Assembly (NCBI GenBank): GCA_002772605.1
Contig: PFDS01000056.1
Coordinates: 1-24,908, forward strand
Direction: 5' to 3'
Length of the DNA: 24,908 bases
Source: Candidatus Peregrinibacteria bacterium CG10_big_fil_rev_8_21_14_0_10_49_16
GTDB lineage: Bacteria > Patescibacteriota > Gracilibacteria > Peribacterales > Peribacteraceae
Shown: in pieces, positions 7,415 to 15,036 of the stretch
How positions within the stretch are numbered: the stretch's first letter is position 1
Layout of the letters: every line of letters starts with the position of its first letter
Notes under the pieces: generated by a model
Told to the model about the DNA's origin: nothing
Seen by the model: the letters and a program-made list of their open reading frames with translations, nothing else
Database searches by the model: none
Made by a program: the position numbers and the translations under genes

Positions 7415-9640
7415 ATGTTACAAGATCAGGAATTCTCCCTCGATTTGGGAGATGAAAAGCTGGTTGTCCGCTCAGGACTTTTGGCAAATCAGGCAAATGC
7501 CACAGTTGTCTGCCAGATGGGCGATACGGTGGTGATGAGCAACTGTACAGTGGGCGCTGAGGCGCGTGATGGCGTCGACTTTCTCCCATTGCAGGTTGTC
7601 TATCAGGAGAAGTACTACGCAGGAGGGAAAATTGCCGGATCACGTTTTCGGAAACGTGAAGGTCGTCCTGCAGATGAGTACGTCCTCCTCGGTCGCATGG
7701 TAGATCGCGGACTGCGTCCCATGTTTCCCAAAGGTTTCTACAACGACATTCAGATCTTCTGTACCGTTCTCAGTTACGATTTTGAACACGGTCACGATAT
7801 CGCTGCAGCAAATTCCGCGAACCTTGCCGCAGCTCTTTCCGAGTGCCCCTGCGATGGGCCGCTCGGTTCGGTGCGTGTTGGGCTGATTGGTGGAGAACTT
7901 GTGCTCAACCCATCTAACGAAGCACGGGAAAAAAGTGACTTGGACCTTTTCCTTACAGCATCAAAAGACCGAGTAGTGACGATTGAGGCTGGAGCGAATC
8001 AGGTATCGGAAGCGGAGATCCTTCGTGCAATAGAATTTGGGAAGAAGTGGGCACAGAAAATTGCTACCTTTTTTGCAGATATTCAGAAGAAAATCGGAAA
8101 GCAAAAATGGAGTGTATCCGGAACCTACATGCATGCTGCAGCGTATGCGCTTCTCGAAGAGTGGGCTCTCCCTGCAGTCAATAAGGCGATCAAGGATTCC
8201 CTTGAGAAGTTAGAGCGCAGACGCATCTTCAATGAGTACATCAATGGTGCTGCAAAGCAACTGGAAGAAGCCATTGCTGGAGGAAAGCTCTCTCTTGGGA
8301 ATGACGAAGAGAAAGAAGAGCTTCTTGCACATGCATCGGTGTTGGTCGATGCACTGATCAAAAGTGAAGTGCGACGACTAGTCCTTGAAGAAGGCATACG
8401 CATGAGCAGTCGCAAGGTGGATGAAATTCGTCCACTTTCTGTCGTGATTGATGTTTTGCCGAAGCGTGTGCATGGTTCTGCGCTGTTCCAACGTGGAGAA
8501 ACGCAAGGGCTGACGACGTGTACACTTGGTTCTCCCGGTGATAAACAGCTGGTTGAAGGAATGGAAGGGGAGCGAAAAATGCGATACATGCACCACTATA
8601 ATTTCCCACCGTTTTCTGTCGGAGAAACGAGCAATCGATTGTTTGTCGGAAATCGGGAGATCGGTCATGGCAATCTTGCTCAGCGTGGCATTGAGCCAGT
8701 ACTGCCTTCAGAGGAAGAATTTCCGTACACCATTCGTACGGTAACAGAAATTCTGGAAAGTAATGGCTCATCTTCTATGGCGGCAACATGCGGATCAACG
8801 CTGGCACTCATGGCTGCCGGTGTTCCTCTTTCTGCTCCTGTCGCCGGTATTGCACTTGGTCTCATGTCTGATGAAGAGAGGGGGCAGTATGTTGTGCTTT
8901 CCGATTTGCAGGATGAGGAAGATTTTGGCGGAGATATGGACTTTAAGGTCACTGGAACGGAAAAGGGTGTGACGGCGATTCAGATGGATAGTAAACTGAA
9001 GGGACTTCCTGACGATGTCTTCAAGGAGGCTCTTGAGCGTGCACACCAGGGACGTCTGCACATTCTGCAGGCAATGCTTCAGGCTATTAAAGAGCCTCGC
9101 ACAGAGCTGAGTCCATATGCACCGCGTATTGAAACCATTCAGATCAATCCCGATGACATTCGTCTGGTGATCGGAAAGGGAGGGGAGACCATTCAGAAGA
9201 TCACGGGGGATTTGGGTGTGCAGATTGATATCGATGACAGTGGTTTGATCTTTGTGACTTCAGTAGATGGTGAAACGATGCAGAAAGCGAAGGAGTGGAT
9301 TGCTGGCATTGTTGCGAAACCGGAGGTAGGCATGGTGTATGATTGTAAGGTTGTTCGTATCATTCCGGGCGTCGGTGCTATTGTTGAATTTCTCCGTGGC
9401 AAAGATGGCATGATCCACATTTCTGAACTGCAGTGGCAACGTACCGAAAATGTTGAAGATGTACTGAACGTTGGGGATGAGGTGAAGGCGAAAGTAGTGG
9501 AGTACGATGCAAGTGAGGGAAAAACACGTTTGTCCATCAAACAATTACAGGAAGCACCGGAAGGATATCGTGAAGATCGACCACGTGGTCCTCGACCGCC
9601 ACGGCATGGAGGTGGCGGAGGGTTCAGGCCTCGTCGATAA
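7415..9640 (+). CDS. pnp: Polyribonucleotide nucleotidyltransferase (PNPase)
   Basis: This full-length 741-residue PNPase degrades RNA 3'-5' using phosphate. Domains in order are: first RNase PH-like core (about 10-145, with GRMVDRGLRPMFPKGF); the linking helical domain (about 230-310); the second, catalytic RNase PH core (about 320-550, with FQRGETQ and active-site FGGDMDFKVTGT at about 504-515); a KH domain (VIGKGGETIQ at about 584-593); and an S1 domain (about 639-705, GMIHISEL). The tail is Pro/Arg/Gly-rich (PRPPRHGGGGGFRPRR) and may add RNA affinity. The start codon has no Shine-Dalgarno sequence. The last 17 nt overlap the end of the convergent channel gene. Confidence 0.97.
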   Translation: MLQDQEFSLDLGDEKLVVRSGLLANQANATVVCQMGDTVVMSNCTVGAEARDGVDFLPLQVVYQEKYYAGGKIAGSRFRKREGRPADEYVLLGRMVDRGLRPMFPKGFYNDIQIFCTVLSYDFEHGHDIAAANSANLAAALSECPCDGPLGSVRVGLIGGELVLNPSNEAREKSDLDLFLTASKDRVVTIEAGANQVSEAEILRAIEFGKKWAQKIATFFADIQKKIGKQKWSVSGTYMHAAAYALLEEWALPAVNKAIKDSLEKLERRRIFNEYINGAAKQLEEAIAGGKLSLGNDEEKEELLAHASVLVDALIKSEVRRLVLEEGIRMSSRKVDEIRPLSVVIDVLPKRVHGSALFQRGETQGLTTCTLGSPGDKQLVEGMEGERKMRYMHHYNFPPFSVGETSNRLFVGNREIGHGNLAQRGIEPVLPSEEEFPYTIRTVTEILESNGSSSMAATCGSTLALMAAGVPLSAPVAGIALGLMSDEERGQYVVLSDLQDEEDFGGDMDFKVTGTEKGVTAIQMDSKLKGLPDDVFKEALERAHQGRLHILQAMLQAIKEPRTELSPYAPRIETIQINPDDIRLVIGKGGETIQKITGDLGVQIDIDDSGLIFVTSVDGETMQKAKEWIAGIVAKPEVGMVYDCKVVRIIPGVGAIVEFLRGKDGMIHISELQWQRTENVEDVLNVGDEVKAKVVEYDASEGKTRLSIKQLQEAPEGYREDRPRGPRPPRHGGGGGFRPRR

Positions 9641-10484
9641 TGTCTTCCACGAGTGATTGCAGCTGTTCAATATCGTGTTCAATTTGCTGCAGACGGTCTC
9701 GGCGCTCTTCCGGGATATGTTCTGTCCACTCCTGGAATGTCGTTACGGTTGTTTCCAGGAGTTCTTCAAACTTTTCCATGTAATCGTCACGCGTTTTCCA
9801 GTCAATTGCGTGGCGATCCATGGTGTCCACAAAGCGCACGATGCGATCGAGTGTGCGATGTACTGCCTCAATGAGGAGTTTTTCCCGTCGGGGATCAATG
9901 GAGTAGAAGTGGATAGCTTTTGTGTAAAAACTCGGTACCTCTTCGTAGAGTACCTGAAAGCGTTCATAAGTGATCAGGAGATCATTCCAGTGTTTGTCAG
10001 GCAGTGTTTGATGTTCTTCGATTTCCTGCATGAAGCGATCGCAGTCTTTGCGAATGAGAAACATCTCTTCAAATAGATTATGCAGACTTTCTTCCGAGGT
10101 CATCCTCTGTACCTGCTGCAGAGCGTAGTCCTGGTTACGTGAAACGAGTTTGGTAATCAGGATGGCGAAGGTAGAGAGGGAGAGGATAGCCTGTGCACTT
10201 ACAAATAGCTTCGAGTACCCTTGTGGGACAATATCACCATACCCTGTGGATGTTGCAGTAATAATGCTGAAGTACAGGCTATTGGCAAGGTTGATCAGTG
10301 GGGATGGGTTTGTGAGTAGCGTAGGGCTATGTTCAGGTACGTACTGCGCCATCAGCCAGTAGAGGATGGCAAAACCGATCGTGAGTACAAGCCACACGAA
10401 AAAGAGTGCTGTATTGGAGAGGTCAATAATGACCTCGAGGACATGCCGGAATTCTTGTTTTTGTGTGTACTGTCGCAAGGACAT
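9624..10484 (-). CDS. Two-transmembrane potassium channel-like protein
   Basis: This 286-residue protein has a KcsA/Ion_trans_2 pore: TM1 about 24-45, pore helix about 65-78, selectivity filter TGYGD (80-84), and TM2 about 92-113. TGYGD is the K+-selective signature. Instead of an RCK/TrkA nucleotide-binding module, the cytoplasmic part (about 120-286) is a long, charged, helix-forming region with no motif I recognise, so the gating signal is unknown. I chose ATG 10484 over the in-frame GTG at 10487 because a -10-like TAAAAT (10492-10497) lies 7 nt upstream of it. It sits 20 nt downstream of the fmdB-like gene and overlaps pnp tail-to-tail. Confidence 0.85.
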   Translation of the reverse strand: MSLRQYTQKQEFRHVLEVIIDLSNTALFFVWLVLTIGFAILYWLMAQYVPEHSPTLLTNPSPLINLANSLYFSIITATSTGYGDIVPQGYSKLFVSAQAILSLSTFAILITKLVSRNQDYALQQVQRMTSEESLHNLFEEMFLIRKDCDRFMQEIEEHQTLPDKHWNDLLITYERFQVLYEEVPSFYTKAIHFYSIDPRREKLLIEAVHRTLDRIVRFVDTMDRHAIDWKTRDDYMEKFEELLETTVTTFQEWTEHIPEERRDRLQQIEHDIEQLQSLVEDIIDEA

Positions 10485-10491
10485 CACTATT

Positions 10492-10497
10492 ATTTTA
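10492..10497 (-). promoter_or_regulatory. -10 box for the potassium channel gene
   Basis: TAAAAT on the minus strand is 7 nt before ATG 10484, inside the short gap after the fmdB-like gene. This again fits a leaderless start. No clear -35 is seen. Confidence 0.4.
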
Positions 10498-10504
10498 ACA
10501 CTTT

Positions 10505-10804
10505 TTATAACTTTTGGCTACTTTTACTGCCCTCCGAGTTTGCCGAACCTTCTTTTTTAGGCTTTTCTTGGTTTTTTGCCTCTGTTTTTTCGTTTTTTTG
10601 ATCACTCTTTGGTAGGCCTTTTACGTCGTCTGTTTTGTAGAAACCACTTCCTTTGAAGTGAATGCCGAGTGGAGGAGTGAGGAGTTTTTCCACAGTGGCG
10701 CTTTGCTGGCATTCTGGGCAGGACGGCATGTCTTTTAATCCGAAGGGAAGAGTAGCTTCAAAGAGCTTGGAGCAGGATGTACATCGAAAATCAAAGCGCG
10801 GCAT
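10505..10804 (-). CDS. FmdB-family zinc-ribbon protein
   Basis: This 99-residue protein begins MPRFDFRCTSCSKLFEATL, the FmdB signature: a zinc ribbon with two CxxC pairs (CTSC at 8-11 and CPEC at 29-32), followed by the conserved GIHFKGSGFYKTD at about 47-59. The rest is a low-complexity Lys/Glu/Ser tail. FmdB proteins are widespread putative regulatory proteins whose biochemical role is not established. The gene is upstream of the channel gene on the same strand, 20 nt apart, and divergent from the DUF1704 metalloprotease. No Shine-Dalgarno sequence precedes the start; a weak TAGTAT (10819-10824) might be its -10. Confidence 0.88.
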   Translation of the reverse strand: MPRFDFRCTSCSKLFEATLPFGLKDMPSCPECQQSATVEKLLTPPLGIHFKGSGFYKTDDVKGLPKSDQKNEKTEAKNQEKPKKEGSANSEGSKSSQKL

Positions 10805-10844
10805 GCAGACAGTTTTGCATACTATGTCTATGAAAAGGAAATTT

Positions 10845-10873
10845 TTGACATATAATAAAAATTATTGTATATT
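10845..10873 (+). promoter_or_regulatory. Near-consensus promoter of the metalloprotease gene, leaderless type
   Basis: A perfect TTGACA (10845-10850), a 17-nt spacer and TATATT (10868-10873) are followed by 8 nt and ATG 10882. The start site would coincide with or nearly touch the ATG. This is the clearest leaderless promoter in the window. Confidence 0.75.
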
Positions 10874-10881
10874 ATTAATTA

Positions 10882-12354
10882 ATGTCTCTCTCAGAAACAT
10901 TTCCTTTATTGGAAGATTTACCTGATGTTTTGAGAACATATTTACAAGAAGAACCTGTCTCGGAAGAGCGTTTGCCACGGAAGGTGGAGTACAGTCCTCC
11001 TGTTCAAGAGGTGCTTGATGAATTTCTGCGGCTATCCCATTGGAATCCTGTGGAAGTTGTCACGCCAACCAAAGCGAGTCGTGATAGGGAGCAAAAAGCA
11101 TTTTTTCACGCTTACAAGAAAGAGGAAGTGTACGAGCCTTGTTTTGATTATGTGTGTGCAGAGTATGATGTTTTGGTTCAGCGTTCTACTTTGGAGAAGG
11201 TACAGCGAACGGTATCCGATATTGCTACTCAGTCAGCACAGGAGTCTATTATTTGCCAGGCGCTGCAACTGGCCATAGAGGATCAGCTGGCTACGTGTAC
11301 GCTTATTGAAGCATTGCAGGACACGACAACGACTCTTGTGCAGAGAGAGGAACGCATCCGTGATGTTTTTGATATGAAGTATCCCCCTGTTGATCCACTG
11401 TTGGCTGAGGATGCAAAGGGTGAATACCGACGACTGCAACAAGGTTCTTCGGACACTTTCCAAAAAGAACTTTCCGAGGTTGAAGTTGCACAGCTTGAAA
11501 GCACCGATGTGATGTATAACGCGGATGACATCCGTAACGCATTGGAGTGGGTATTACAATCGTATGGTCTGCTTCAGCAGGAGCCCGGCGATGGGAAGTT
11601 TACGGTCTCCATTTGTGATGAAGTCACGTCGATTGATGTGCGTCCATACGACTCAGGCGGACCGGTGATTCTCATTCCTCGTGGTCGAAAAGTGACAGGG
11701 AAACAACTGCTCAGGCTGTGTGTGCATGAAATTGAAGGACATGTTCTGCAGTATGCAAATGCTCAGAGTGTTCTTGGTGATGCCCATAGAGTATTTACGC
11801 TGAGTGATGAGACATTTCAGGAAGGACTCGCACTCTTTCGTGAAGATGCTTTTCTGCAAAACTTCTTTGGTGAGGATAGGCGACCTCTACCTTTCTACAT
11901 TTTAGCAGTCACCTTTATCGAGGACGGTCAGGAGGAAGACAAATCGTTTTCTGCGGTATTCAGACAGCAGGTGAATTTGTTGCGTAATATCGACTCTTCC
12001 GTGTGGCCGATGTTTTTTTCTCAGTGGGATGAGAACATATCCCATGAGGAGAACTGCCTCTTGCAGGCATGGCTGAATACCTATCGGGTGATGCGTGGGC
12101 ATGTGGATATGAGAAACCCCTTACGGTTTGCCAATAGGAAAGATGTAGCGTATTTCCGTGGCATGCGCTGGGTTGAGTTGCTCGAGCGGTTGAGACGGAC
12201 TTCTGTGGTAGAAGGAGCAGTGGCTTCCACTGATGTTTTTCACTTACTTGCACCTTTTGCCCTTCAGGAAGCCGATTTAGCCTATCCTTTTCAGATGCGT
12301 ACGGGGCAGTACGCGCGTCTCCTTTTGCGGGAGCTTGAAGCACGAGAGAAATAG
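10882..12354 (+). CDS. DUF1704/MATCAP-family metallopeptidase (QEGLA-motif protein)
   Basis: This 490-residue protein carries the zinc-metallopeptidase motif HEIEGH (282-287) followed by VLQYANAQ, and the downstream FQEGLALF (312-319). That combination is the signature of the DUF1704 family, annotated in bacteria as flavohemoglobin expression-modulating QEGLA-motif protein. The human members (MATCAP) are tubulin tyrosine carboxypeptidases, so a carboxypeptidase-like activity is plausible, but the bacterial substrate is unknown. The N-terminal 200 residues are acidic and helical and less conserved. No signal peptide is visible, so it is probably cytoplasmic. It is transcribed from a strong leaderless promoter, divergent from the fmdB-like gene. 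Confidence 0.83.
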   Translation: MSLSETFPLLEDLPDVLRTYLQEEPVSEERLPRKVEYSPPVQEVLDEFLRLSHWNPVEVVTPTKASRDREQKAFFHAYKKEEVYEPCFDYVCAEYDVLVQRSTLEKVQRTVSDIATQSAQESIICQALQLAIEDQLATCTLIEALQDTTTTLVQREERIRDVFDMKYPPVDPLLAEDAKGEYRRLQQGSSDTFQKELSEVEVAQLESTDVMYNADDIRNALEWVLQSYGLLQQEPGDGKFTVSICDEVTSIDVRPYDSGGPVILIPRGRKVTGKQLLRLCVHEIEGHVLQYANAQSVLGDAHRVFTLSDETFQEGLALFREDAFLQNFFGEDRRPLPFYILAVTFIEDGQEEDKSFSAVFRQQVNLLRNIDSSVWPMFFSQWDENISHEENCLLQAWLNTYRVMRGHVDMRNPLRFANRKDVAYFRGMRWVELLERLRRTSVVEGAVASTDVFHLLAPFALQEADLAYPFQMRTGQYARLLLRELEAREK

Positions 12355-12356
12355 TC

Positions 12357-12385
12357 TTGGCAAGGATAAGCCACTTGTGTACACT
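12357..12385 (+). promoter_or_regulatory. Candidate promoter upstream of the zinc-ribbon gene
   Basis: TTGGCA (12357-12362), a 17-nt spacer and TACACT (12380-12385) lie right after the metallopeptidase stop. A start near 12392 would give the next gene a leader of about 100 nt containing the hairpin at 12445-12467. Confidence 0.45.
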
Positions 12386-12444
12386 TCGAACAGCTACAGA
12401 ACGTCCTTCGGGCAGAAAATCGGTCTATCCCGAGAAAACTGGAA

Positions 12445-12479
12445 GAAGGCACGGTCAGTATGCCTTTCTATCTTTTTTT
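12445..12479 (+). terminator. Terminator or attenuator before the zinc-ribbon gene
   Basis: GAAGGCA (12445-12451) pairs with TGCCTTT (12461-12467), a 7-bp stem with one G-U pair and a 9-nt loop. CTATC and then seven T's (12473-12479) follow. It could end the metallopeptidase transcript or attenuate the zinc-ribbon gene starting at 12494. Confidence 0.45.
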
Positions 12480-12493
12480 CTCTTTTTCCTATC

Positions 12494-12775
12494 ATGGCTG
12501 ATCAACAGATCACCTGTGGAGACTGTGGAGCTACGTTCGACTTCACCGAAGCTGAACAGGAGTTCTACGACTCCAAACAACTCAGCGCCCCCAAGCGCTG
12601 TAAGGCCTGTCGTCAGGCTCGCAAGTCTGACCGCGGTCCACGCGATATGCACGACGCTGTTTGTGCAGAGTGTGGTGCCGCTTGCCAGGTCCCCTTCAAA
12701 CCACGTCCCGTGGAAGAAGGTGGCAAGCCTGTGCTCTGCAAAGAGTGTTTCATGAAGTCACGAGATAATGGCTAA
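12494..12775 (+). CDS. Double zinc-ribbon protein (zf-trcl-like)
   Basis: This 93-residue protein has two treble-clef-like zinc sites. The first is C8/C11 with C36/C39 in ITCGDCGATF...EQEFYDSK...PKRCKACR; the second is C57/C60 with C82/C85 in CAECGAACQVPFKPRP...LCKECF. This matches the small 'probable zinc-ribbon domain' proteins common in bacterial genomes, which bind zinc and probably nucleic acid or protein; no specific function is established. The frame is open further upstream to 12335 but that overlaps the previous gene, while ATG 12494 (MADQQIT) directly precedes the first ribbon. A pyrimidine-rich tract rather than a Shine-Dalgarno sequence lies before the start. Confidence 0.82.
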   Translation: MADQQITCGDCGATFDFTEAEQEFYDSKQLSAPKRCKACRQARKSDRGPRDMHDAVCAECGAACQVPFKPRPVEEGGKPVLCKECFMKSRDNG

Positions 12776-12793
12776 TTGAAACCTTCCTTATCC

Positions 12794-12834
12794 CCCCTCT
12801 CTCATTTTTGTGGGAGAGGGTTGGGGTGAGGGCA
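12794..12834. repeat. Palindromic intergenic repeat (CCCTCTC...GAGAGGG type)
   Basis: Arms 12795-12803 and 12812-12820 form a 9-bp stem with one wobble pair around a T-rich loop, followed by GGTTGGGGTGAGGGC. The combination resembles a palindromic intergenic repeat seen in many unrelated bacterial genomes, often mis-translated as 'PHPNPLP' or 'LTPTLSHKNE'. It may also act as a bidirectional terminator between the zinc-ribbon and SET genes. Confidence 0.6.
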
Positions 12835-13215
12835 ATATCCACATATGCATGGAATCCCATCCATGTAGTCTTTCCCGTAATCGTAGCTAAGTTCTTCTCC
12901 TGCTTGTATGTTTCTGCAGGCATGGATGTAGATACGTTTTCCATTGGCGATGGTTTCGCAGTTGGGTTTACAGGAATGGTTGATGTACCGGGCGATATTG
13001 TCACGTCCGCTGCCATCGATGGTCCACTTGGAGTCTGGAACTTCGAAGAGATAGAGGCCAGCCTTTCTGTCAGCCTCTTTCTCAGTGAGAAGAGGTCCAA
13101 AGTATTCGATGATAAATGAACCACGTTTAATCGGCTCTTCTGTAAAGAGACCGAGTCCAGCAAGGCCACGTTTAACCTTTAGATTGTCTATCAACTTACA
13201 AGGTTTTTTAGGCAT
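12802..13215 (-). CDS. Small SET-domain protein (putative protein-lysine methyltransferase)
   Basis: This 137-residue protein is essentially one SET domain: N-terminal GLGLFTEEPIKRGSFIIEYFG (about 21-40), the SAM/substrate motif NHSCKPN (79-85), and the catalytic GEELSYDYG (106-114). A short Cys cluster C123/C125/C128 follows, where post-SET zinc ligands usually lie. SET enzymes methylate lysines; the bacterial target cannot be told from sequence. The last ten residues, CPHPNPLPQK, are encoded by the palindromic repeat at 12794-12834, so the original C-terminus may have been replaced. An ATG 36 nt upstream is in frame, but ATG 13215 lies 8 nt behind a good promoter. Confidence 0.85.
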   Translation of the reverse strand: MPKKPCKLIDNLKVKRGLAGLGLFTEEPIKRGSFIIEYFGPLLTEKEADRKAGLYLFEVPDSKWTIDGSGRDNIARYINHSCKPNCETIANGKRIYIHACRNIQAGEELSYDYGKDYMDGIPCICGYCPHPNPLPQK

Positions 13216-13223
13216 TGCGTGGA

Positions 13224-13251
13224 AGTGTACGAACCCCAAAATTTTGTGCAA
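13224..13251 (-). promoter_or_regulatory. Promoter of the SET-domain gene, leaderless type
   Basis: On the minus strand, TTGCAC (13246-13251), a 16-nt spacer and TACACT (13224-13229) are followed by 8 nt and ATG 13215. The geometry excludes the longer reading frame beginning at 13251. Confidence 0.6.
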
Positions 13252-13285
13252 GAAATTATTTTCTCCTTTTCATGGTTTTCTGTTA

Positions 13286-13291
13286 TATACT
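13286..13291 (+). promoter_or_regulatory. -10 box for tRNA-Glu
   Basis: TATACT (13286-13291) ends 9 nt before the mature tRNA 5' end at 13301. Transcription would start within a few nucleotides of the mature end. The -35 region is weak. Confidence 0.45.
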
Positions 13292-13300
13292 TGCTGTAGT

Positions 13301-13375
13301 GGCCCCATCGTCTAATGGTTAGGACGCCAGGTTTTCATCCTGGTAACGGGAGTTCGATTCTCCCTGGGGCTGCCA
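13301..13375 (+). tRNA. tRNA-Glu (anticodon UUC), CCA encoded
   Basis: The cloverleaf folds by eye. The acceptor GGCCCCA pairs with TGGGGCT (one terminal G-U), there is a D-arm with AATGGTTAGGA, and the anticodon stem CCAGG/CCTGG encloses loop TTTTCAT with anticodon TTC (13334-13336). The T-arm GGGAG-TTCGATT-CTCCC, discriminator G13372 and an encoded CCA (13373-13375) complete it. The accessory region starts directly downstream, making this a possible integration landmark, although no duplicated tRNA end was found in the window. Confidence 0.95.
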
Positions 13376-13592
13376 TCACTGGCTATGGTCAATAGACCGC
13401 TAGGGTTAGCCAAAAGCTCAACATTCACAATGGACAGTTTCGCCCTCCCCAGACGGGCATCGAACGCTCAAGAGACCCGCATGCCTCCCTTACGGAAAAA
13501 CATTCTCATGAGGCGTACCTGCCGGGTGGTAAAACCTCCTCTCCACCAAAGACCAAACGTACCACCCGATGCGGCGGTACGTTCGATGTCAT
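13376..13592. other. Gene-free junction between tRNA-Glu and the recombinase gene
   Basis: No coding frame looks real here. The stretch is rich in small inverted repeats: GGTC/GACC nested in GGCTA/TAGCC (13381-13411), GCCC/GGGC near 13443-13457, and an 8-bp pair AACGTACC/GGTACGTT with a partly paired interior at about 13556-13583. It also holds one copy (13473-13490) of an 18-bp direct repeat found again beyond the recombinase. Such features fit recombinase binding or attachment DNA, but no core can be defined from this sequence alone. Confidence 0.4.
13473..13490 (+). repeat. Direct repeat copy 1 flanking the recombinase
   Basis: AGACCCGCATGCCTCCCT here matches AGACCCGCTTGCCTCCTT at 15037-15054 in 16 of 18 positions, same orientation. 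The two copies lie on either side of the serine recombinase gene. Confidence 0.45.
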
Positions 13593-14996
13593 TTACTGCT
13601 TGTCCGCCTTCTCCGCGACCGTCACCTTGCCTTCCTTCAGGATAAGCTTACTCTTGAGGCAGGAGAGCAGCTCGCGCTTCTCCTCCATCTTTCCCTGCTG
13701 CAGGATGTACTTCGCATACATCTTGATCTCTACCTTGGGCATCTTCTGCTGTGACGTTTGCCCCAGCACTCCCGTCGTGAATTTTTCGTAACGTGAGACT
13801 TCCTCCTGCAGTTTATGCTTCATTCCGAGCTGGTCGAGGTCGACTGTCTCGATGATTTTCAGGAGTCGTTCCAGCAGTTCATCCTCCCGGATCGATCCGT
13901 CTTTGCAATTGATATCTTTTGCGTGGCAGCAGCGGTAGTACACATATTTCCGGATGCTGCCGTCTTTCATCTTCTTGTGCTTCTCTTCCGCGGTGATGCC
14001 TGAGCCGCACTGGCCGCAGAGCATCATTTTCGTGAAGGCGAATTCCTTCGTGCCCCACGCTTTCTTCGGGGCCATGTCGAGCACCTTTCCGGCTTCGTCA
14101 AAGAGGTGCTGAGGCACGAGCGGTTCATAGGTTCCTTGATACCAGTTGCCGCTTCCGACCGGATACTCGAATTTCCCTGTATAGAAGGGGTTTCGCAGCA
14201 TTCGATAGATCATGCTGAGGGTGATCGTCCTTCCGAGCTTTGTCGTGAACCCGACCTCCTGCATCCAGCGGTAGAGTTGCCTGCCGCTCGTATGCTGGTA
14301 TGCCACCTTCTCAAACGCTTGCCGCACGAACGCTCCACGAATTGGGCAGGGAATCACTCTGTTCTTCTTGTCCTCCGGTCGCTTCTCCAGCGCGTACCCG
14401 AGCGCAGGGATGCAGGGACGGTGCCCCATCTCGGCCCTCGTCTTCATGCCGCGTTTCGTGTTGATTCCTCGGTTGTCATTTTCCAGCTTCGCCTGTGAGC
14501 AGAGGATCATGAGGAGAAATTTCTCATTGGGATTATTGGTGAACCTCTGTCCATGCGTTCGGATTTCAATGAGACGTCCCTGATCCATGAGGTCGACGAC
14601 GGTGCCGAGATCGCCTGCGTTCCTGCTCAGGCGATCGGCAGCCCACGTCAGGATGCCGTTGAACGTGCCCGCGCGAACATCGGTGAGCAGTTGCTTGAAG
14701 ACCGGCCGCGCACCGGATGCCTTGGCGGAGTGACTCTCGCGACGCACCTCGGCGATCTCCAGTCCCTCGCGCTTCGCAAGTTCCAGCATCGCCTTGATCT
14801 GCGAATCGATGCTGAGTGCTTGGCGCTCATCGTCCTCGCTACTCTTTCTCGCATACAGGCAGTATTTCATTTTTCCCGTGGACGCGAGCGACGGTGCGAG
14901 ATCGAGGTGGGTCGGTTCGGGTATGGGTGTTTTGGGAGCCTTGGTTTGGCTCAGAGTGGCGGTTGCCATAGGGAATGAGGGGGAAGAAATAGGCAT
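13593..14996 (-). CDS. Large serine recombinase (site-specific integrase)
   Basis: This 467-residue protein has the large serine recombinase architecture. The catalytic resolvase domain begins MKYCLYARKSSEDD with the nucleophile at S52 of the YxRxS motif, and continues with SIDSQ, ADRLSRNAGDL and the ENDNRGINTKRGMKTRAEMG linker helix. A Recombinase domain (about 215-310) and a zinc ribbon (CGQCG...CCHAKDINC) follow, then a C-terminal coiled coil. These enzymes integrate and excise elements between attP and attB without host ligase. The first about 42 residues are Pro/Thr-rich and unlike the family, so the true start may be ATG 14969 or ATG 14870; the longest form is given. It is the likely mobility gene of the island. 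Confidence 0.92.
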   Translation of the reverse strand: MPISSPSFPMATATLSQTKAPKTPIPEPTHLDLAPSLASTGKMKYCLYARKSSEDDERQALSIDSQIKAMLELAKREGLEIAEVRRESHSAKASGARPVFKQLLTDVRAGTFNGILTWAADRLSRNAGDLGTVVDLMDQGRLIEIRTHGQRFTNNPNEKFLLMILCSQAKLENDNRGINTKRGMKTRAEMGHRPCIPALGYALEKRPEDKKNRVIPCPIRGAFVRQAFEKVAYQHTSGRQLYRWMQEVGFTTKLGRTITLSMIYRMLRNPFYTGKFEYPVGSGNWYQGTYEPLVPQHLFDEAGKVLDMAPKKAWGTKEFAFTKMMLCGQCGSGITAEEKHKKMKDGSIRKYVYYRCCHAKDINCKDGSIREDELLERLLKIIETVDLDQLGMKHKLQEEVSRYEKFTTGVLGQTSQQKMPKVEIKMYAKYILQQGKMEEKRELLSCLKSKLILKEGKVTVAEKADKQ

Positions 14997-15036
14997 ACAC
15001 AGTAATGCCGCAGCACCCCCTCCGTATCCAGGCGAA

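Noticed and set aside
12750..13169. Minus-strand frame giving a Ser/Thr-rich protein with an LTPTLSHKNERGG end
   Set aside because: It is a shifted frame of the SET gene; the ending is the usual false translation of the palindromic intergenic repeat.
13301..13375. tRNA-Glu 3' end as the island attachment site
   Set aside because: I looked for a second copy of the T-arm/CCA end in 24050-24400 and found none; large serine recombinases also rarely use tRNA genes. Adjacency is noted but attB is not claimed.
13593..14978. Long plus-strand frames opposite the recombinase gene
   Set aside because: They are antisense shadows of a GC-rich gene with clear serine recombinase motifs.
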